Positions 51,777 to 60,453 are shown, counted from the first letter of the stretch. The stretch: 64,000 nt of DNA from PALSA-1353 sp050012375 (GCA_050012375.1 JBEKHH010000025.1:1-64000), one strand, 5' to 3'. The notes: generated by a model not told the origin, from the sequence alone. Numbers and translations are program-made.

Positions 51777-53110
51777 AAATCCTGCTGCTCTCAGCCAACA
51801 CCGCCACGATGCCATACCCGGTTTATCCGCTGGGCATGGGCACGGTAGCCGCCGCGCTGATGCGCGCCGGACATGAGACGGTGCTGCACGATCGGATGGT
51901 CGCCGGGGCATCCATTGACGCCTGGCGGCAGGCGCTGCGGAGAGAGAAACCGGGCCTGGTGGGCATTTCCATCCGTAACCTCGACAACGTGAACCTGCTG
52001 AACGAGAAACGATACGCGGAGGATGTCGTCCACCTGGTCCGGGCCGCACACGAAGAACTCGACGTCCCGGTGGTGCTGGGCGGCTCGAGTTATTCGCTGC
52101 TGCCCGAAGTCCTCCTGCGCCAAACCGGCGCGGATTACGGCATCGTCGGCGAGGGCGAGCGCCTGATCGTCGAACTGGTGCAATCGCTTGAGCATGGCCG
52201 CGCGCCGCCGCACGGCACGATCTTGAGGAAGGCGGCGCCAATCGAGAAAAATGAACTGTGCGGCGCGTACTATGACCCGGCCCTCCTCAAGAGCTATCTT
52301 GACCTGGGTACGATCGCGCCGGTGCAGACCAAACGAGGCTGCGCACTCCGCTGCGCGTACTGCTCCTATCCGGTGCTGGAAGGCGGGTCATTGCGGTGCC
52401 GGCCCGCGGCCGACGTGGTGGACGACGTCGAACGGCTGGTGAAGGACCATGGCGTGCCCTATGTGTTCTTCGCCGATTCGCTGTTCAATGACGATGACGG
52501 CGCTTACCTGGAAGTGCTGCGAGAGATGAAGCGGCGCAAGCTGACGGTGCCGTGGTCCGCATTCATCAAGCCGACCGGGATCAGCGACGAAGTCGCGATC
52601 CTGATGCGCGAGACCGGGCTGGTGGCCGCCGAGTTGGGTTCGGATGCGGCGTCCGATGTCACGTTGCGCGGGCTCCGCAAACCATTCCGTTTTGCCGAAG
52701 TGGTCCAAGCCAACGACGTGCTGGCCAGACAGGGAATCGCGGTGGCGCATTACTTTATGTTCGGAGGCCCCGGGGAGACTCGGGAAACGGTGCTCGAGGG
52801 GATCGAGAACATCAAGAGCCTCCTCTGCAACGCCGCCTTCGTCTTCCTGGGAATCCGCATTCTCCCCCATACTGAACTGCACCGGATCGCCCTTGGCCAA
52901 AAGATGATCGCGCCGGACTGCGACCTGTTGGAACCGGTCTTCTACCTGTCGCCGGCCATTGACCGGGCTTGGGCCGAGCCAACGCTCAGGGAAGGATTCA
53001 GCAGCCTGAATCACGTGGTGTTTCCGCCCGATGCGCTGGACGACAAGCTGCAATTGCTGCACAGGCTGGGGTATGCCGGCTCACTGTGGGACCTGCTTGC
53101 CCCTTCGTGA
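51746..53110 (+). CDS. B12-binding-domain radical SAM protein 3
   Basis: 454 residues from ATG 51746, which overlaps the previous gene by 31 bases; a TTG at 51772 is an alternative that still overlaps. The cobalamin-binding domain (10-155) has YPLGMGTVAAALMRAGHETVLHD, GLVGISIRNLDN and VVLGGSSYSLLPEVL. The cluster motif is C199-x3-C203-x2-C206 (RGCALRCAYCSYP). FFADSLFNDDDGAYLEVLREM and YFMFGGPGETRETVLEGIENI follow. It is clearly a paralogue of the two neighbours at the family level but different in sequence, so the three probably do successive steps. Co-translation with the preceding and following genes is likely. Confidence 0.92.
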   Translation: MEPDNGSSKLKILLLSANTATMPYPVYPLGMGTVAAALMRAGHETVLHDRMVAGASIDAWRQALRREKPGLVGISIRNLDNVNLLNEKRYAEDVVHLVRAAHEELDVPVVLGGSSYSLLPEVLLRQTGADYGIVGEGERLIVELVQSLEHGRAPPHGTILRKAAPIEKNELCGAYYDPALLKSYLDLGTIAPVQTKRGCALRCAYCSYPVLEGGSLRCRPAADVVDDVERLVKDHGVPYVFFADSLFNDDDGAYLEVLREMKRRKLTVPWSAFIKPTGISDEVAILMRETGLVAAELGSDAASDVTLRGLRKPFRFAEVVQANDVLARQGIAVAHYFMFGGPGETRETVLEGIENIKSLLCNAAFVFLGIRILPHTELHRIALGQKMIAPDCDLLEPVFYLSPAIDRAWAEPTLREGFSSLNHVVFPPDALDDKLQLLHRLGYAGSLWDLLAPS

Positions 53111-53111
53111 A

Positions 53112-54572
53112 ATGAACATCGTCCAGACCATCCGCGCCGAAACGAGCGCCGCCCGCGACAAGACGGCGATCATTGAGGACGGGCGCGCCCTGACTTACGC
53201 CCAACTGCTGGATTCCGTGGCGAGGCTGGGCGCGTCGCTGGCGGCAAGGGGAATCGGACCCGGACAGCGCATCGCATTCCGCTGCGCCGACGGCATCGAC
53301 TACGTCACCGGGGCGCTGGCGCTGCTGGAATGCGGGGCGGCCGTCGTGCCCGTCGCCGATTCCCTCACCGACGCCGAACTGCGGGAAACGATCGATCGGA
53401 TCGAGGTTCACGGCGTGCTGACCCACGCGAGCCTGCCGACGGCTACCGGCGAAGAAACAACGGAGCGGATCGATGGGCCATTTCGTTGGCGGGCGCTGGG
53501 CGGCCGCTACGAACTGGACCAGCGCTGCCGGCAAATGGGGGCGGCATTCATCCGTTTCTCCTCCGGCACCACCGGCGCCAGCAAAGGCGTGGTCCTTTCC
53601 CATCGCGCGATCATCGAACGCACCGACGCCGCCAATCGCGGACTGGAAATCACCCGGCGCGACGTGATTCTCTGGGTGCTGGGCATGAGCCATCATTTCG
53701 TGGTGTCGATCCTGCTGTTCCTCCGCAAGGCGGCAACCGTTGTGGTGGCCAATCGCGATTTCCCGTTCTCCATCTTCGATGCCGCGACGCGCTTTGAGCC
53801 GACTTTCATCTATGCCTCGCCGGTGCATTACCACCTTCTGAACTTGGCCGATTCGGTTCCCAAGACGGCGTTGAGGCGCGTGCGCCTGGCCATTTCCACG
53901 GCCATGAAGATGCCGCCGGAGATCTCCCGTGCCTTTACCGGCAAGTTTGGATTCACCCCGGCGGAGGCGTACGGGATCATCGAGATCGGGTTGCCCTTCA
54001 TCAATCGCGAAATCGCCTCGGGGGGCGAAGGCACGGTCGGGCGAATCCTTCCCGACTACCAACTGCAAATCCGCAATCCGGATGGAGACGGAATTGGCGA
54101 GGTATTGGTCGGCGGCAAGGGAATGTTCGATGCCTACTACTCGCCGTGGCGAACGCGCGAGCAATGCCTGGAGGGTGGAAAATTCCCCACCGGCGATCTT
54201 GGAAAGCTCGACCCACAAGGGCGATTGATCCTGCTGGGGCGATGCAAAACCGTCATTGTGTGCGCCGGCATGAACGTGTTTCCGGAGGAAGTCGAGGAGG
54301 TCATCAATTCAGTGCCGGGGGTGACGGAATGCCTGGTGTTCGGGCAGGACCATCCGCAATTCGGACAGGTTCCGGTGGCGGACGTTGTCCCGGCGCCGGG
54401 CGCCGATGCTGCTGACATTATCGAGGCTGTTCGCCGGTATAGTTGCCGGAGGCTGTCTGCGTTTAAGGTGCCTGCGGAATTCCGGATCGTTCGCAATTTG
54501 CCGAAGACGTCCAGCGGAAAACTGGCTCGTCTACGTCGGATCGATGAGCCAAGCGGATCGTTGGTCAAGTGA
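53112..54572 (+). CDS. Acyl-AMP/acyl-CoA ligase
   Basis: 486 residues from ATG 53112, one base after the stop of radical SAM gene 3. An adenylating enzyme: the phosphate loop is FIRFSSGTTGASKGV (about 147-161), then AYGIIEIGLPF, TGDLGKLDPQGRLILLGR with the hinge Asp and Arg, and the C-terminal catalytic Lys about K470 in KTSSGKLARLRR. It makes an acyl-adenylate and then passes the acyl group to CoA or to a phosphopantetheine arm. With two stand-alone acyl carrier proteins nearby, loading of a carrier protein is the likely role. It is slightly shorter than long-chain acyl-CoA synthetases (about 550), closer to FAAL- or aryl-type ligases. Confidence 0.92.
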   Translation: MNIVQTIRAETSAARDKTAIIEDGRALTYAQLLDSVARLGASLAARGIGPGQRIAFRCADGIDYVTGALALLECGAAVVPVADSLTDAELRETIDRIEVHGVLTHASLPTATGEETTERIDGPFRWRALGGRYELDQRCRQMGAAFIRFSSGTTGASKGVVLSHRAIIERTDAANRGLEITRRDVILWVLGMSHHFVVSILLFLRKAATVVVANRDFPFSIFDAATRFEPTFIYASPVHYHLLNLADSVPKTALRRVRLAISTAMKMPPEISRAFTGKFGFTPAEAYGIIEIGLPFINREIASGGEGTVGRILPDYQLQIRNPDGDGIGEVLVGGKGMFDAYYSPWRTREQCLEGGKFPTGDLGKLDPQGRLILLGRCKTVIVCAGMNVFPEEVEEVINSVPGVTECLVFGQDHPQFGQVPVADVVPAPGADAADIIEAVRRYSCRRLSAFKVPAEFRIVRNLPKTSSGKLARLRRIDEPSGSLVK

Positions 54573-55509
54573 GGCGCTGCGCGTGGATCGAGAGAAGCAA
54601 ATCACCCGGGTCCTGTCCCTTCTCGACTCGCTGGCAAGGGAATCCGTGTCCGCTGCCCGAACCTACGCCATCGAGGAAAACCGCGCGCTTTTTGAAGCGA
54701 TGCGATCCCCGGGCCGCTTTGTCCGATGGCTGACAGGCCGGGCGATCAAACTGGCGCCGGAAAGGCTCGTCGAGATCAACGAATTGCTGCCCGAATTGGA
54801 CCAAGCCGTCCATGCGCGATTGATCGCCTTCGAACGGAACAAGCGTTTTGGGCTGCTAAAGCCCCTGGTTCAACGGATTCGCGACCTGATTCGCACGGCG
54901 GATCGTCCGCTCGTGCTGGCCGACTTCGGGTCGGGCGGCATGGAGGTGGAGCGGCAAGTCATCGAATCCCTGGCCCATGAGAAAGATCATCCGTTGGTAA
55001 CGTTCGTCGGCTTTGACGCGTCTTCTGAGGCAGGCGTTCTTGCTCGACGCAATCTCGCGGCGCGCGTGCCGGAAGGGATCAGCGTTTTTCAGTCGGCCGA
55101 TGCCTGTGCCCGGTGGCTGAAGGAGCCGGCGTTGATTCCAGGCCAAGCAGTTCGTGTCGCGTTCTGCCGCACGTCGATCCTGGAATTGCCTCAAGATTTT
55201 GCACACGGGACTTTCGACGTCATCTTTCACTCGTTTTTTCAACATCACCTGGATGCCCGGCATCTGCGGAAACCGGAGGAGAGTGTTGCGCTGGGCGGGC
55301 GCGTCCTGGAATACGATGGCTTCCATGACTGGCTGGCAATGATGGTCGTGAGCATTCTCGGTTGGAACGATCCGGTTTTCCTTGCCGCCGGAATGGTTTC
55401 GCATCGACGGCTTGCCACGCGGGATCAGGTGATCGCGCGCTCGACGAATTCACGTCTCCATTTTTACCCCAATGGCTGCTATTTGCGCGAATGGCGATCG
55501 ACGCCCTGA
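54544..55509 (+). CDS. Class I SAM-dependent methyltransferase-like protein
   Basis: 321 residues from ATG 54544, overlapping the ligase gene by 29 bases. The N-terminal third (1-115) is helical. VLADFGSGGMEVERQVIESL (about 123-142) is the SAM-binding glycine-rich motif I, followed by VTFVGFDASSEAGVLARRNL (motif II region) and TFDVIFHSFFQHHLDARHLR (motif IV/post-I). The end, MVSHRRLATRDQVIARS and YPNGCYLREW, is like O- or C-methyltransferases acting on small molecules. It is the last plus-strand gene and its end overlaps the convergent condensation-like gene by 31 bases. Confidence 0.82.
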   Translation: MSQADRWSSEALRVDREKQITRVLSLLDSLARESVSAARTYAIEENRALFEAMRSPGRFVRWLTGRAIKLAPERLVEINELLPELDQAVHARLIAFERNKRFGLLKPLVQRIRDLIRTADRPLVLADFGSGGMEVERQVIESLAHEKDHPLVTFVGFDASSEAGVLARRNLAARVPEGISVFQSADACARWLKEPALIPGQAVRVAFCRTSILELPQDFAHGTFDVIFHSFFQHHLDARHLRKPEESVALGGRVLEYDGFHDWLAMMVVSILGWNDPVFLAAGMVSHRRLATRDQVIARSTNSRLHFYPNGCYLREWRSTP

Positions 55510-56840
55510 ATGAAGCACGACTTCAGGCATTGCATCAGTTGCCGTGCCATGCGGTCATCGAGCACGCCCTCCATGTACGAGAGCACGATATTCATCTGCC
55601 CCCGGAAAAACGTGAGGCAGATGCCCAGGCCCGGCGGCGCCGGCACGCGCGGCGTGTGCAGCAGATTGACGGCCGGCAGGCCCAGAAATGTCTCGCCGCT
55701 GAAGGCGGATTCGCGCAGGCAGGCGAAATAGAAGGACCATTCGATCCCGCCCAACGGGCCGCGCGCCAGCCGGCTTCCCAGGCAGTGCGGAGCGATTCGC
55801 GTCAGCATCGCCGCGTCCCGCAATGCGCCGGGAATATCCTCCCTCATCTGCTCGAACAACTGATCGCGCAACGAGGCCACGAGTTTCTCAGCCGGATCGG
55901 AGTCTTCGAGCGGCGACCGGAAGGCCATGAACGAAAGGTGATTGAATAGAAGGCACTCCCATTTCTGATCCGCGCGGCGGTCGTCGATCGAAACCGCGAC
56001 GAGAAACTCCCCGCCGCCACGTGGAGCTGCCCCAAACGCCGGCCGCATCGCCCGGATGGTCCTGGCAAGTGCCGATGGCAGCACGATGGGCAGACCGCAT
56101 TCCTCCGCGGCAACCTCCACGAGGCGGGCGGCCTGCTCAGCGGTGATGCCGTCATGCAGAAAACGCACCGGGCGGTTGCGACGCCCACGGGGCATCGCCA
56201 ACGTCACGGCCGGCCGCTCCGCCAAACGCAGCCGAAACCGATTGATTGTCTTCCCACCGGCGAACTGCCTGCTCCACTGATCGAGGTGCGGCCTCTCGGT
56301 CTGAGAGATGCACCCAGCGATCTCTTCCAGACGCCCTTGCCAGGTCTGCTCGATCAGGTCGAGGAAGGCTTCGGCGCCGAAGGCATCCAACAGCCGATGA
56401 TCGAAGACCATGCCAAGCCGTGACGGGCCGCCCGCTCGACGAACCAGCAGAAATCGCAGATGCTCCGTCGCACTTTGCAGCGGCCTGTTCACATGCGCGG
56501 CCAGCATGGCATCGGCCTGGCCGACGCCAACATCCGCGGGCAGTTCCACCACCGTTAAAGGGATGACCTTGCCGGCGGATGCGCCCGAAACCTTCCAATA
56601 CGGCGCCAGATTGACGATATCACGGGAAACCTGGCCGTGAATCACGGGCAAGCGGCTCGAGATTTGTGCCAGGACCGTTCGCAATCGATCCGCCGGAAGC
56701 TCCCCGTCCAGATCCAGAATCACCTGCGAGAGATTACCGACGCCGGTTTCCCGCCGCATGACGTAGTCGATCGTTCCAATGGTCCAGTCGATTCCCGTGA
56801 GGTAACGCCGATGGCGCGAGTATGGAAGCGTGAGGCTCAA
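55479..56840 (-). CDS. Free-standing condensation-domain-like acyltransferase
   Basis: 453 residues, the size of a single NRPS condensation or WES/PapA-type acyltransferase domain. The active-site motif is F-D147-H148-R-L-L-D152-A in VFDHRLLDAFG, a variant of HHxxxDG with the second His and the Asp kept but the first His and last Gly changed. The second half has FLVAVSIDDRRADQKW, then GNRLSFMAF-like LLFNHLSFMAF and LGICLTFFRGQMNIVLSYMEG, the typical DFGWG-region replacement. It should join an acyl group from a carrier protein to an amine or alcohol. It overlaps the upstream carrier-protein gene by four bases (56837-56840), so the pair is coupled. Confidence 0.85.
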   Translation of the reverse strand: MSLTLPYSRHRRYLTGIDWTIGTIDYVMRRETGVGNLSQVILDLDGELPADRLRTVLAQISSRLPVIHGQVSRDIVNLAPYWKVSGASAGKVIPLTVVELPADVGVGQADAMLAAHVNRPLQSATEHLRFLLVRRAGGPSRLGMVFDHRLLDAFGAEAFLDLIEQTWQGRLEEIAGCISQTERPHLDQWSRQFAGGKTINRFRLRLAERPAVTLAMPRGRRNRPVRFLHDGITAEQAARLVEVAAEECGLPIVLPSALARTIRAMRPAFGAAPRGGGEFLVAVSIDDRRADQKWECLLFNHLSFMAFRSPLEDSDPAEKLVASLRDQLFEQMREDIPGALRDAAMLTRIAPHCLGSRLARGPLGGIEWSFYFACLRESAFSGETFLGLPAVNLLHTPRVPAPPGLGICLTFFRGQMNIVLSYMEGVLDDRMARQLMQCLKSCFIQGVDRHSRK

Positions 56841-57097
56841 GGATGCGTTCCGGCATGGATGGCGGCGGCGAGCGTTCGGACGGACTGGACCGCCTCACGC
56901 TTGAGCCCGGCCTTCATGAGACTGAGGCCGAATGCCTTCTCGATGACGATCAGCAGCGACACGAAGCGCAGCGAATCCATGCCCAGCGAACGAAGACTCA
57001 TATCGGGGGAGACGTCGCCTGGCTTGAGCGCAAGCAAAATCTGGATTTCCGTGCAAAGGCGTTGCTCGATAGCAGGCATGGTGAGTTGCTCTGCCAT
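56837..57097 (-). CDS. Acyl carrier protein 1
   Basis: 86 residues from ATG 57097 (MAEQLTM); the frame is open further upstream and ATG 57079 is an alternative. A four-helix carrier with the phosphopantetheine site S42 in GMDSLRFVSLL. SPDMSLRSLGMDS is the canonical loop before helix II. It lies directly upstream of the condensation-like gene with a four-base overlap, so it is the natural acyl donor or acceptor for that enzyme. Confidence 0.92.
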   Translation of the reverse strand: MAEQLTMPAIEQRLCTEIQILLALKPGDVSPDMSLRSLGMDSLRFVSLLIVIEKAFGLSLMKAGLKREAVQSVRTLAAAIHAGTHP

Positions 57098-57278
57098 TGT
57101 GGAGATGATCTCCCGCGGCGATGCCAGAGACGCCGCCCGCATCAAATCCCGGTGTTGACCGGGAAAAGGGTGGCCGCCCGGCCACGGTATAATCGCTTGA
57201 GCGTGACGGCTGTGTCAACCGCGGCGTGATCGGCCTCGGCGCGGAGGGGCCGACGAGTCACGATTTGGGAAAGAGGCC

Positions 57279-57563
57279 CTACTTGGTGGCGTTTTCCAGC
57301 ACGTAAGGGGCAAGCGTATCGATGCAGCGGAAAATCTCCCGGCCCTTTTGCATGTCCTTAACGTCCAGCCCGTATTGCCGATGCAGAATCACCACGATCT
57401 GGACACCGTCCAGGGAATCCAATTCCAGTCCCCCTTTGCCGAAGAGATCCGCGTCGTCGTCGATGTCCTCGGGCCTCACACCTTCCAGGGCGAGATCCGC
57501 GATCAGGAGTTGCTTGAGTTCCTGCTTGATTTGCTCCAGCGTTCGTTTCGAAACCAGGCTCAA
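57279..57563 (-). CDS. Acyl carrier protein 2
   Basis: 94 residues from TTG 57563. The phosphopantetheine site is S50 in GLELDSLDGVQIVV, and the preceding acidic loop (EDIDDDADLFGKGG) is typical of carriers for fatty-acid-like chains. The sequence is distinct from carrier protein 1, 180 bases away on the same strand, so the two probably bind different acyl groups or enzymes. The TTG start is forced by the frame: the nearest upstream ATG terminates at once. Confidence 0.92.
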   Translation of the reverse strand: MSLVSKRTLEQIKQELKQLLIADLALEGVRPEDIDDDADLFGKGGLELDSLDGVQIVVILHRQYGLDVKDMQKGREIFRCIDTLAPYVLENATK

Positions 57564-57703
57564 GTTGTCATCGCCCTCTTATCGCAACGATTTGCACCAT
57601 GACGTTAGGCGATATTTTCGGCTTCCGCAAGACGTTGGCGCCCGAGGGTTTGCCCCATTGCCGCGCATTCGGCTCGATCCTATTTCCCATGCGCCGGATC
57701 GAC

Positions 57704-58474
57704 TCATAATTTGAAGAGCAACCCCAGGTATCCCTCGATGGTGTTGATGGATGGGTTGCGCGCCGCGCTGTCTATGCGGGCATTGGAAATGTGCAACAAG
57801 CGAGCGCCCACGAGAAGGTCGGTCCCATCCCAGAGATGCACGGCGGCGCCGGCGCCCGTTTTGAAGAAAAAATTGAAATAGGTGCCTGCGGCGGGAAGGC
57901 GGCCGCTGGATTCCAACACGCCGGGGCCGAAGTCAATGAACGCAGTCCAACCGGGTTCGTTGATCAGGTGCGTGCGCAGAAGGAGATCGCCTCCGCCGGA
58001 CCCGACGTCCGGCCCAGCCTGCGTTGCCTGCAGGCCGGTGGCTTCCAGCGTCACGGAGTTGCTGAACTTGCTGAATACGAAATTGTACCCGACTCCGATC
58101 GTGCCGGAGTAGAGTTGTTCCCTCGTCCCTTTGGGTTGGCTGGCGTAAGAGCCATAGGTTTCAAAAGTCCAAAGGCCGTTGGCAATGGCGATAGGTTTGC
58201 CAGATGGCGCGGAGGTTGCAGGAGCGTTGCTATCCGGAAGCGCAACCGAACTGTTATCCAAAGACAAAACCGCCTCTTCTTTGCAGTCGGAGAGTTGGAC
58301 CTTCGGCAAGAATTCGCGGCCTGTTCCAGTGGTGTTGTGCCAGTCATCTACAACCCTCGCCAGGGAAGCCGGTAGAGCCGGCTGGAAATTCTCTCGCTCG
58401 CTGACACAGCCCCATGTCAGAACCGAAACCACGATCGCCACATGGATCACGAAGCTGTGTTTCATGATGCGCAT
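57704..58474 (-). CDS. Acyloxyacyl hydrolase / PagL-like outer-membrane deacylase, lipoprotein
   Basis: 256 residues from ATG 58474 (MRIMKHSF), supported by GGAAGG five bases upstream. A lipoprotein signal is visible (VSVLTWGC, Cys near residue 23), then a linker of about 85 residues and an eight-strand beta-barrel (about 110-256). The barrel contains alternating strands (TIGVGYNFVFS, FIDFGPGVLE, NFFFKTGAGAAVHL) and the catalytic pair in LLHISNARID, the H-x-S-N-A motif of PagL, with a Glu in INTIEGYLGL. PagL removes the 3-O acyl chain of lipid A in the outer membrane. Its position next to the acyl-carrier and acyltransferase genes supports an envelope-lipid pathway. The lipoprotein anchor on a barrel is unusual. 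Confidence 0.85.
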   Translation of the reverse strand: MRIMKHSFVIHVAIVVSVLTWGCVSERENFQPALPASLARVVDDWHNTTGTGREFLPKVQLSDCKEEAVLSLDNSSVALPDSNAPATSAPSGKPIAIANGLWTFETYGSYASQPKGTREQLYSGTIGVGYNFVFSKFSNSVTLEATGLQATQAGPDVGSGGGDLLLRTHLINEPGWTAFIDFGPGVLESSGRLPAAGTYFNFFFKTGAGAAVHLWDGTDLLVGARLLHISNARIDSAARNPSINTIEGYLGLLFKL

Positions 58475-58537
58475 GCGTGCCTTCCAATATAATCCACTGC
58501 GACTTAATCCGAAATCCGATCTTCGGCCCAGCGCCGC

Positions 58538-58900
58538 GTGGACCTGGTCGCCGGCGATTTTTATTCCGACCGGCTGCCCGGCGGCGCCGACCTGGCGTGG
58601 CTGAGCGCCATCGTGCATCAGAATTCGCGCCAGCAGAACCGGGAGTTGTTTGCCCGCATTTTCGACGCGCTCCTCAGCGGCGGTCAGCTCCTCCTCCGCG
58701 ACTTCCTCATGGAACCTTCGCGGACGGCTCCCGTGGGCGGAGCGTTGTTCGCCGTGAACATGCTCGTGGCGACTGAGAATGGCGGCACGTACACGTTCGA
58801 GGAACTGCGAGACGATTTGGCCGCGGCCGGCTTCGCCGATTTACGGATTCTGCGCCGCGACGATACCATGCATTGCATCATCGCCGCGCGAAAATCCTGA
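58538..58900 (+). pseudogene. C-terminal fragment of an O-methyltransferase
   Basis: 120 residues starting RVDLVAGDFYSDRLPGGAD, which is the middle of the SAM-binding domain of dimerisation-type O-methyltransferases. It then follows the family to the end (SAIVHQNSRQQNRELFARIF, LLLRDFLMEPSRTAPV). The N-terminal dimerisation half and SAM motif I are missing: the frame meets a stop at about 58509 and the preceding residues are unrelated. It is therefore a 5'-truncated relic, or an internal GTG start at 58538 gives a non-functional domain. It lies beside the biosynthetic locus and may once have belonged to it. Confidence 0.8.
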
Positions 58901-59134
58901 AATGCCGCGAATCGATCGGCCGCCAATCGCTTCGGCCATCGGTTCGCGTGGCCGGTCGATTCGCCCTGGCGATTCCCGCGTTAAACCCGTGGCCTGAACA
59001 CTATCGTTCCGCTTGGCAAGCAGACATCTCGGGCTCGGCCGGTTGCTCGCGTAAGCGCGGATTTTCCGAAATCGTCGGGGAGGCGTTAGCCTTTTCTAGC
59101 GCCAGAACCCTTGGCATGGCGTTCGATGATTGCC

Positions 59135-59530
59135 TCAACGTCGGCCGGATCGTGCGAAACGTCGCTGGCCCAACCAAATCAGCGTTTCGATTGCCTCAAG
59201 CTGGCAAAAGAAAAAACGATTGTCCCGTTCGGTCTTGTCGTACCAATGCTCCAGCAGTCGCCGCGTCACTCCCGTAATGCCGGCGTATCCGGCCTCGCGC
59301 CATGCCCTCACGCGCGGGCGAATATCGTTCGCCAGCGCCAGCGGGATGAATACACCCGGATCATCATGCGCCCGTGCGTTCGGTGTCGAAATGAGATACC
59401 CCGCCGGCCGTCGGCTTTCCTCCACCATCTCGAACATTTTCACTTCGCGGATGTATTTCCAATACCGCGTCGGCTCGTCGAATGGCGAGTTGATGATGAG
59501 ATGGTCAATCTGGAATCGGCGCTTTGCCAT
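59135..59530 (-). pseudogene. Truncated BPTD_3080-type restriction subunit
   Basis: About 131 residues from ATG 59530 (MAKRRFQIDHLIINSP). The sequence follows the N-terminus of the BPTD_3080-type restriction endonucleases (YWKYIREVKMFEMVEESRRPAGY, AWREAGYAGITGVTRRLLEHW, FFFCQLEAIETLIWL). Those proteins continue for 700-900 more residues with helicase motifs and a nuclease. Here the family match ends after LIWL and a stop follows 11 codons later; another frame reads on to a stop at 59084 (ending ERHAKGSGARKG). The whole ATPase and nuclease part is missing, so restriction is surely lost. It starts four bases after the dinD-like gene. Confidence 0.85.
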
Positions 59531-59534
59531 CTTG

Positions 59535-60434
59535 TCACGGCTCGTTTTGTTGCTCGTCGCCACCCACCAAACCTTTGGCGTCAGGGCCATCGAGTTCGAG
59601 TTTGGGCGTTGAATCCTTCAACCGCTTTTCCACTTGCTTGATGTGTTCCGCCGGCGGCAGATTTTCCGGCATCGTGCCGCCAATGCGTTTGATCGCCTCG
59701 CGAACTTCCTTGCCAACCTGCAAGTGCGTGTCGATGGCTTTTTGCTGCCCCTTGACGCCTTGTTGCGCCAGCTTTTCGCGGGTCTGGGTCATGCGAAACT
59801 GGTTCGCCGCAAGCTCGGTCGTATCCACGCGGTCCAGTAGATTTTCCCCTTTCGAGATGCCCTTGCGCGCCTTGATCTGCTCGCTGCCAATCCCGCCGTA
59901 CAGTCCTTTGTAGCCGGCATCGTGGAATACGCCGAACATGACATTTTGTACGCCGGCATCCTGCGCAGCACCCGAGAGGGCCTTGAACTCCTCCTTGACC
60001 TGCTTTCGCAATTCCACCCGTTCCTGATCCCGTGCGTACGCATCGGTCAACTCCTGTCGGCGGGTTTGGATCGCAAAATACTTCTGGGCGAAAGCAATTT
60101 CAGGCTTGCGCGGATCGCCATTCTGTGCGATCAGATAGCAGGCAAATCGGGACAGGTGGAAATCCGGGACTTCGCGGTTGCCGCCTTTGCCGACGGCGAT
60201 CATCTTGCCAGCGCCGGCAAAATGATGGGCTGGATCGTTACCCGATTGATTACATGAGGTTATGGCGCGCGTGATTGCCTCTTCAAAACGCCGCCACTGG
60301 CTGTAGCCCAAAAGCACCTGCAAATCACGCGCGCTCCAATATTCCGCCCCATGCGCATTGACCAGCTTCATTTGCTCAAAGCTCTTGGGCTGCGTCTGCC
60401 CGCCCGATGGCATGGGTAACTGTTCATCAGTCAT
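59535..60434 (-). CDS. dinD: DinD-like DNA damage-inducible protein
   Basis: 299 residues. The N-terminal BRO/KilA-like region (YWSARDLQVLLGYSQWRRFEEAITRAI) and the FHLSRFACYLIAQNGDPRKPEIAFAQKYFAIQTRRQE core are those of DinD, which inhibits RecA filaments in E. coli. GVFHDAGYKGLYGGIGSEQIKARKGI and TELAANQFRMTQTREKL complete the family pattern. AAGGAA six bases before ATG 60434 supports the start. It is placed between the methyltransferase and restriction genes of one operon, 19 bases after the methyltransferase. This DinD is more often a hitchhiker in restriction-modification operons than an SOS gene; whether a LexA box exists is not visible here. Confidence 0.92.
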   Translation of the reverse strand: MTDEQLPMPSGGQTQPKSFEQMKLVNAHGAEYWSARDLQVLLGYSQWRRFEEAITRAITSCNQSGNDPAHHFAGAGKMIAVGKGGNREVPDFHLSRFACYLIAQNGDPRKPEIAFAQKYFAIQTRRQELTDAYARDQERVELRKQVKEEFKALSGAAQDAGVQNVMFGVFHDAGYKGLYGGIGSEQIKARKGISKGENLLDRVDTTELAANQFRMTQTREKLAQQGVKGQQKAIDTHLQVGKEVREAIKRIGGTMPENLPPAEHIKQVEKRLKDSTPKLELDGPDAKGLVGGDEQQNEP

Positions 60435-60453
60435 CGCGAATTCCTTTTGTCTC

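Noticed and set aside
47831..58474. Ladderane lipid cluster of anammox planctomycetes.
   Set aside because: Radical SAM and carrier-protein genes fit loosely, but the ketosynthase and desaturase-like genes proposed for ladderanes are absent, and the rest of the window does not suggest an anammox organism.
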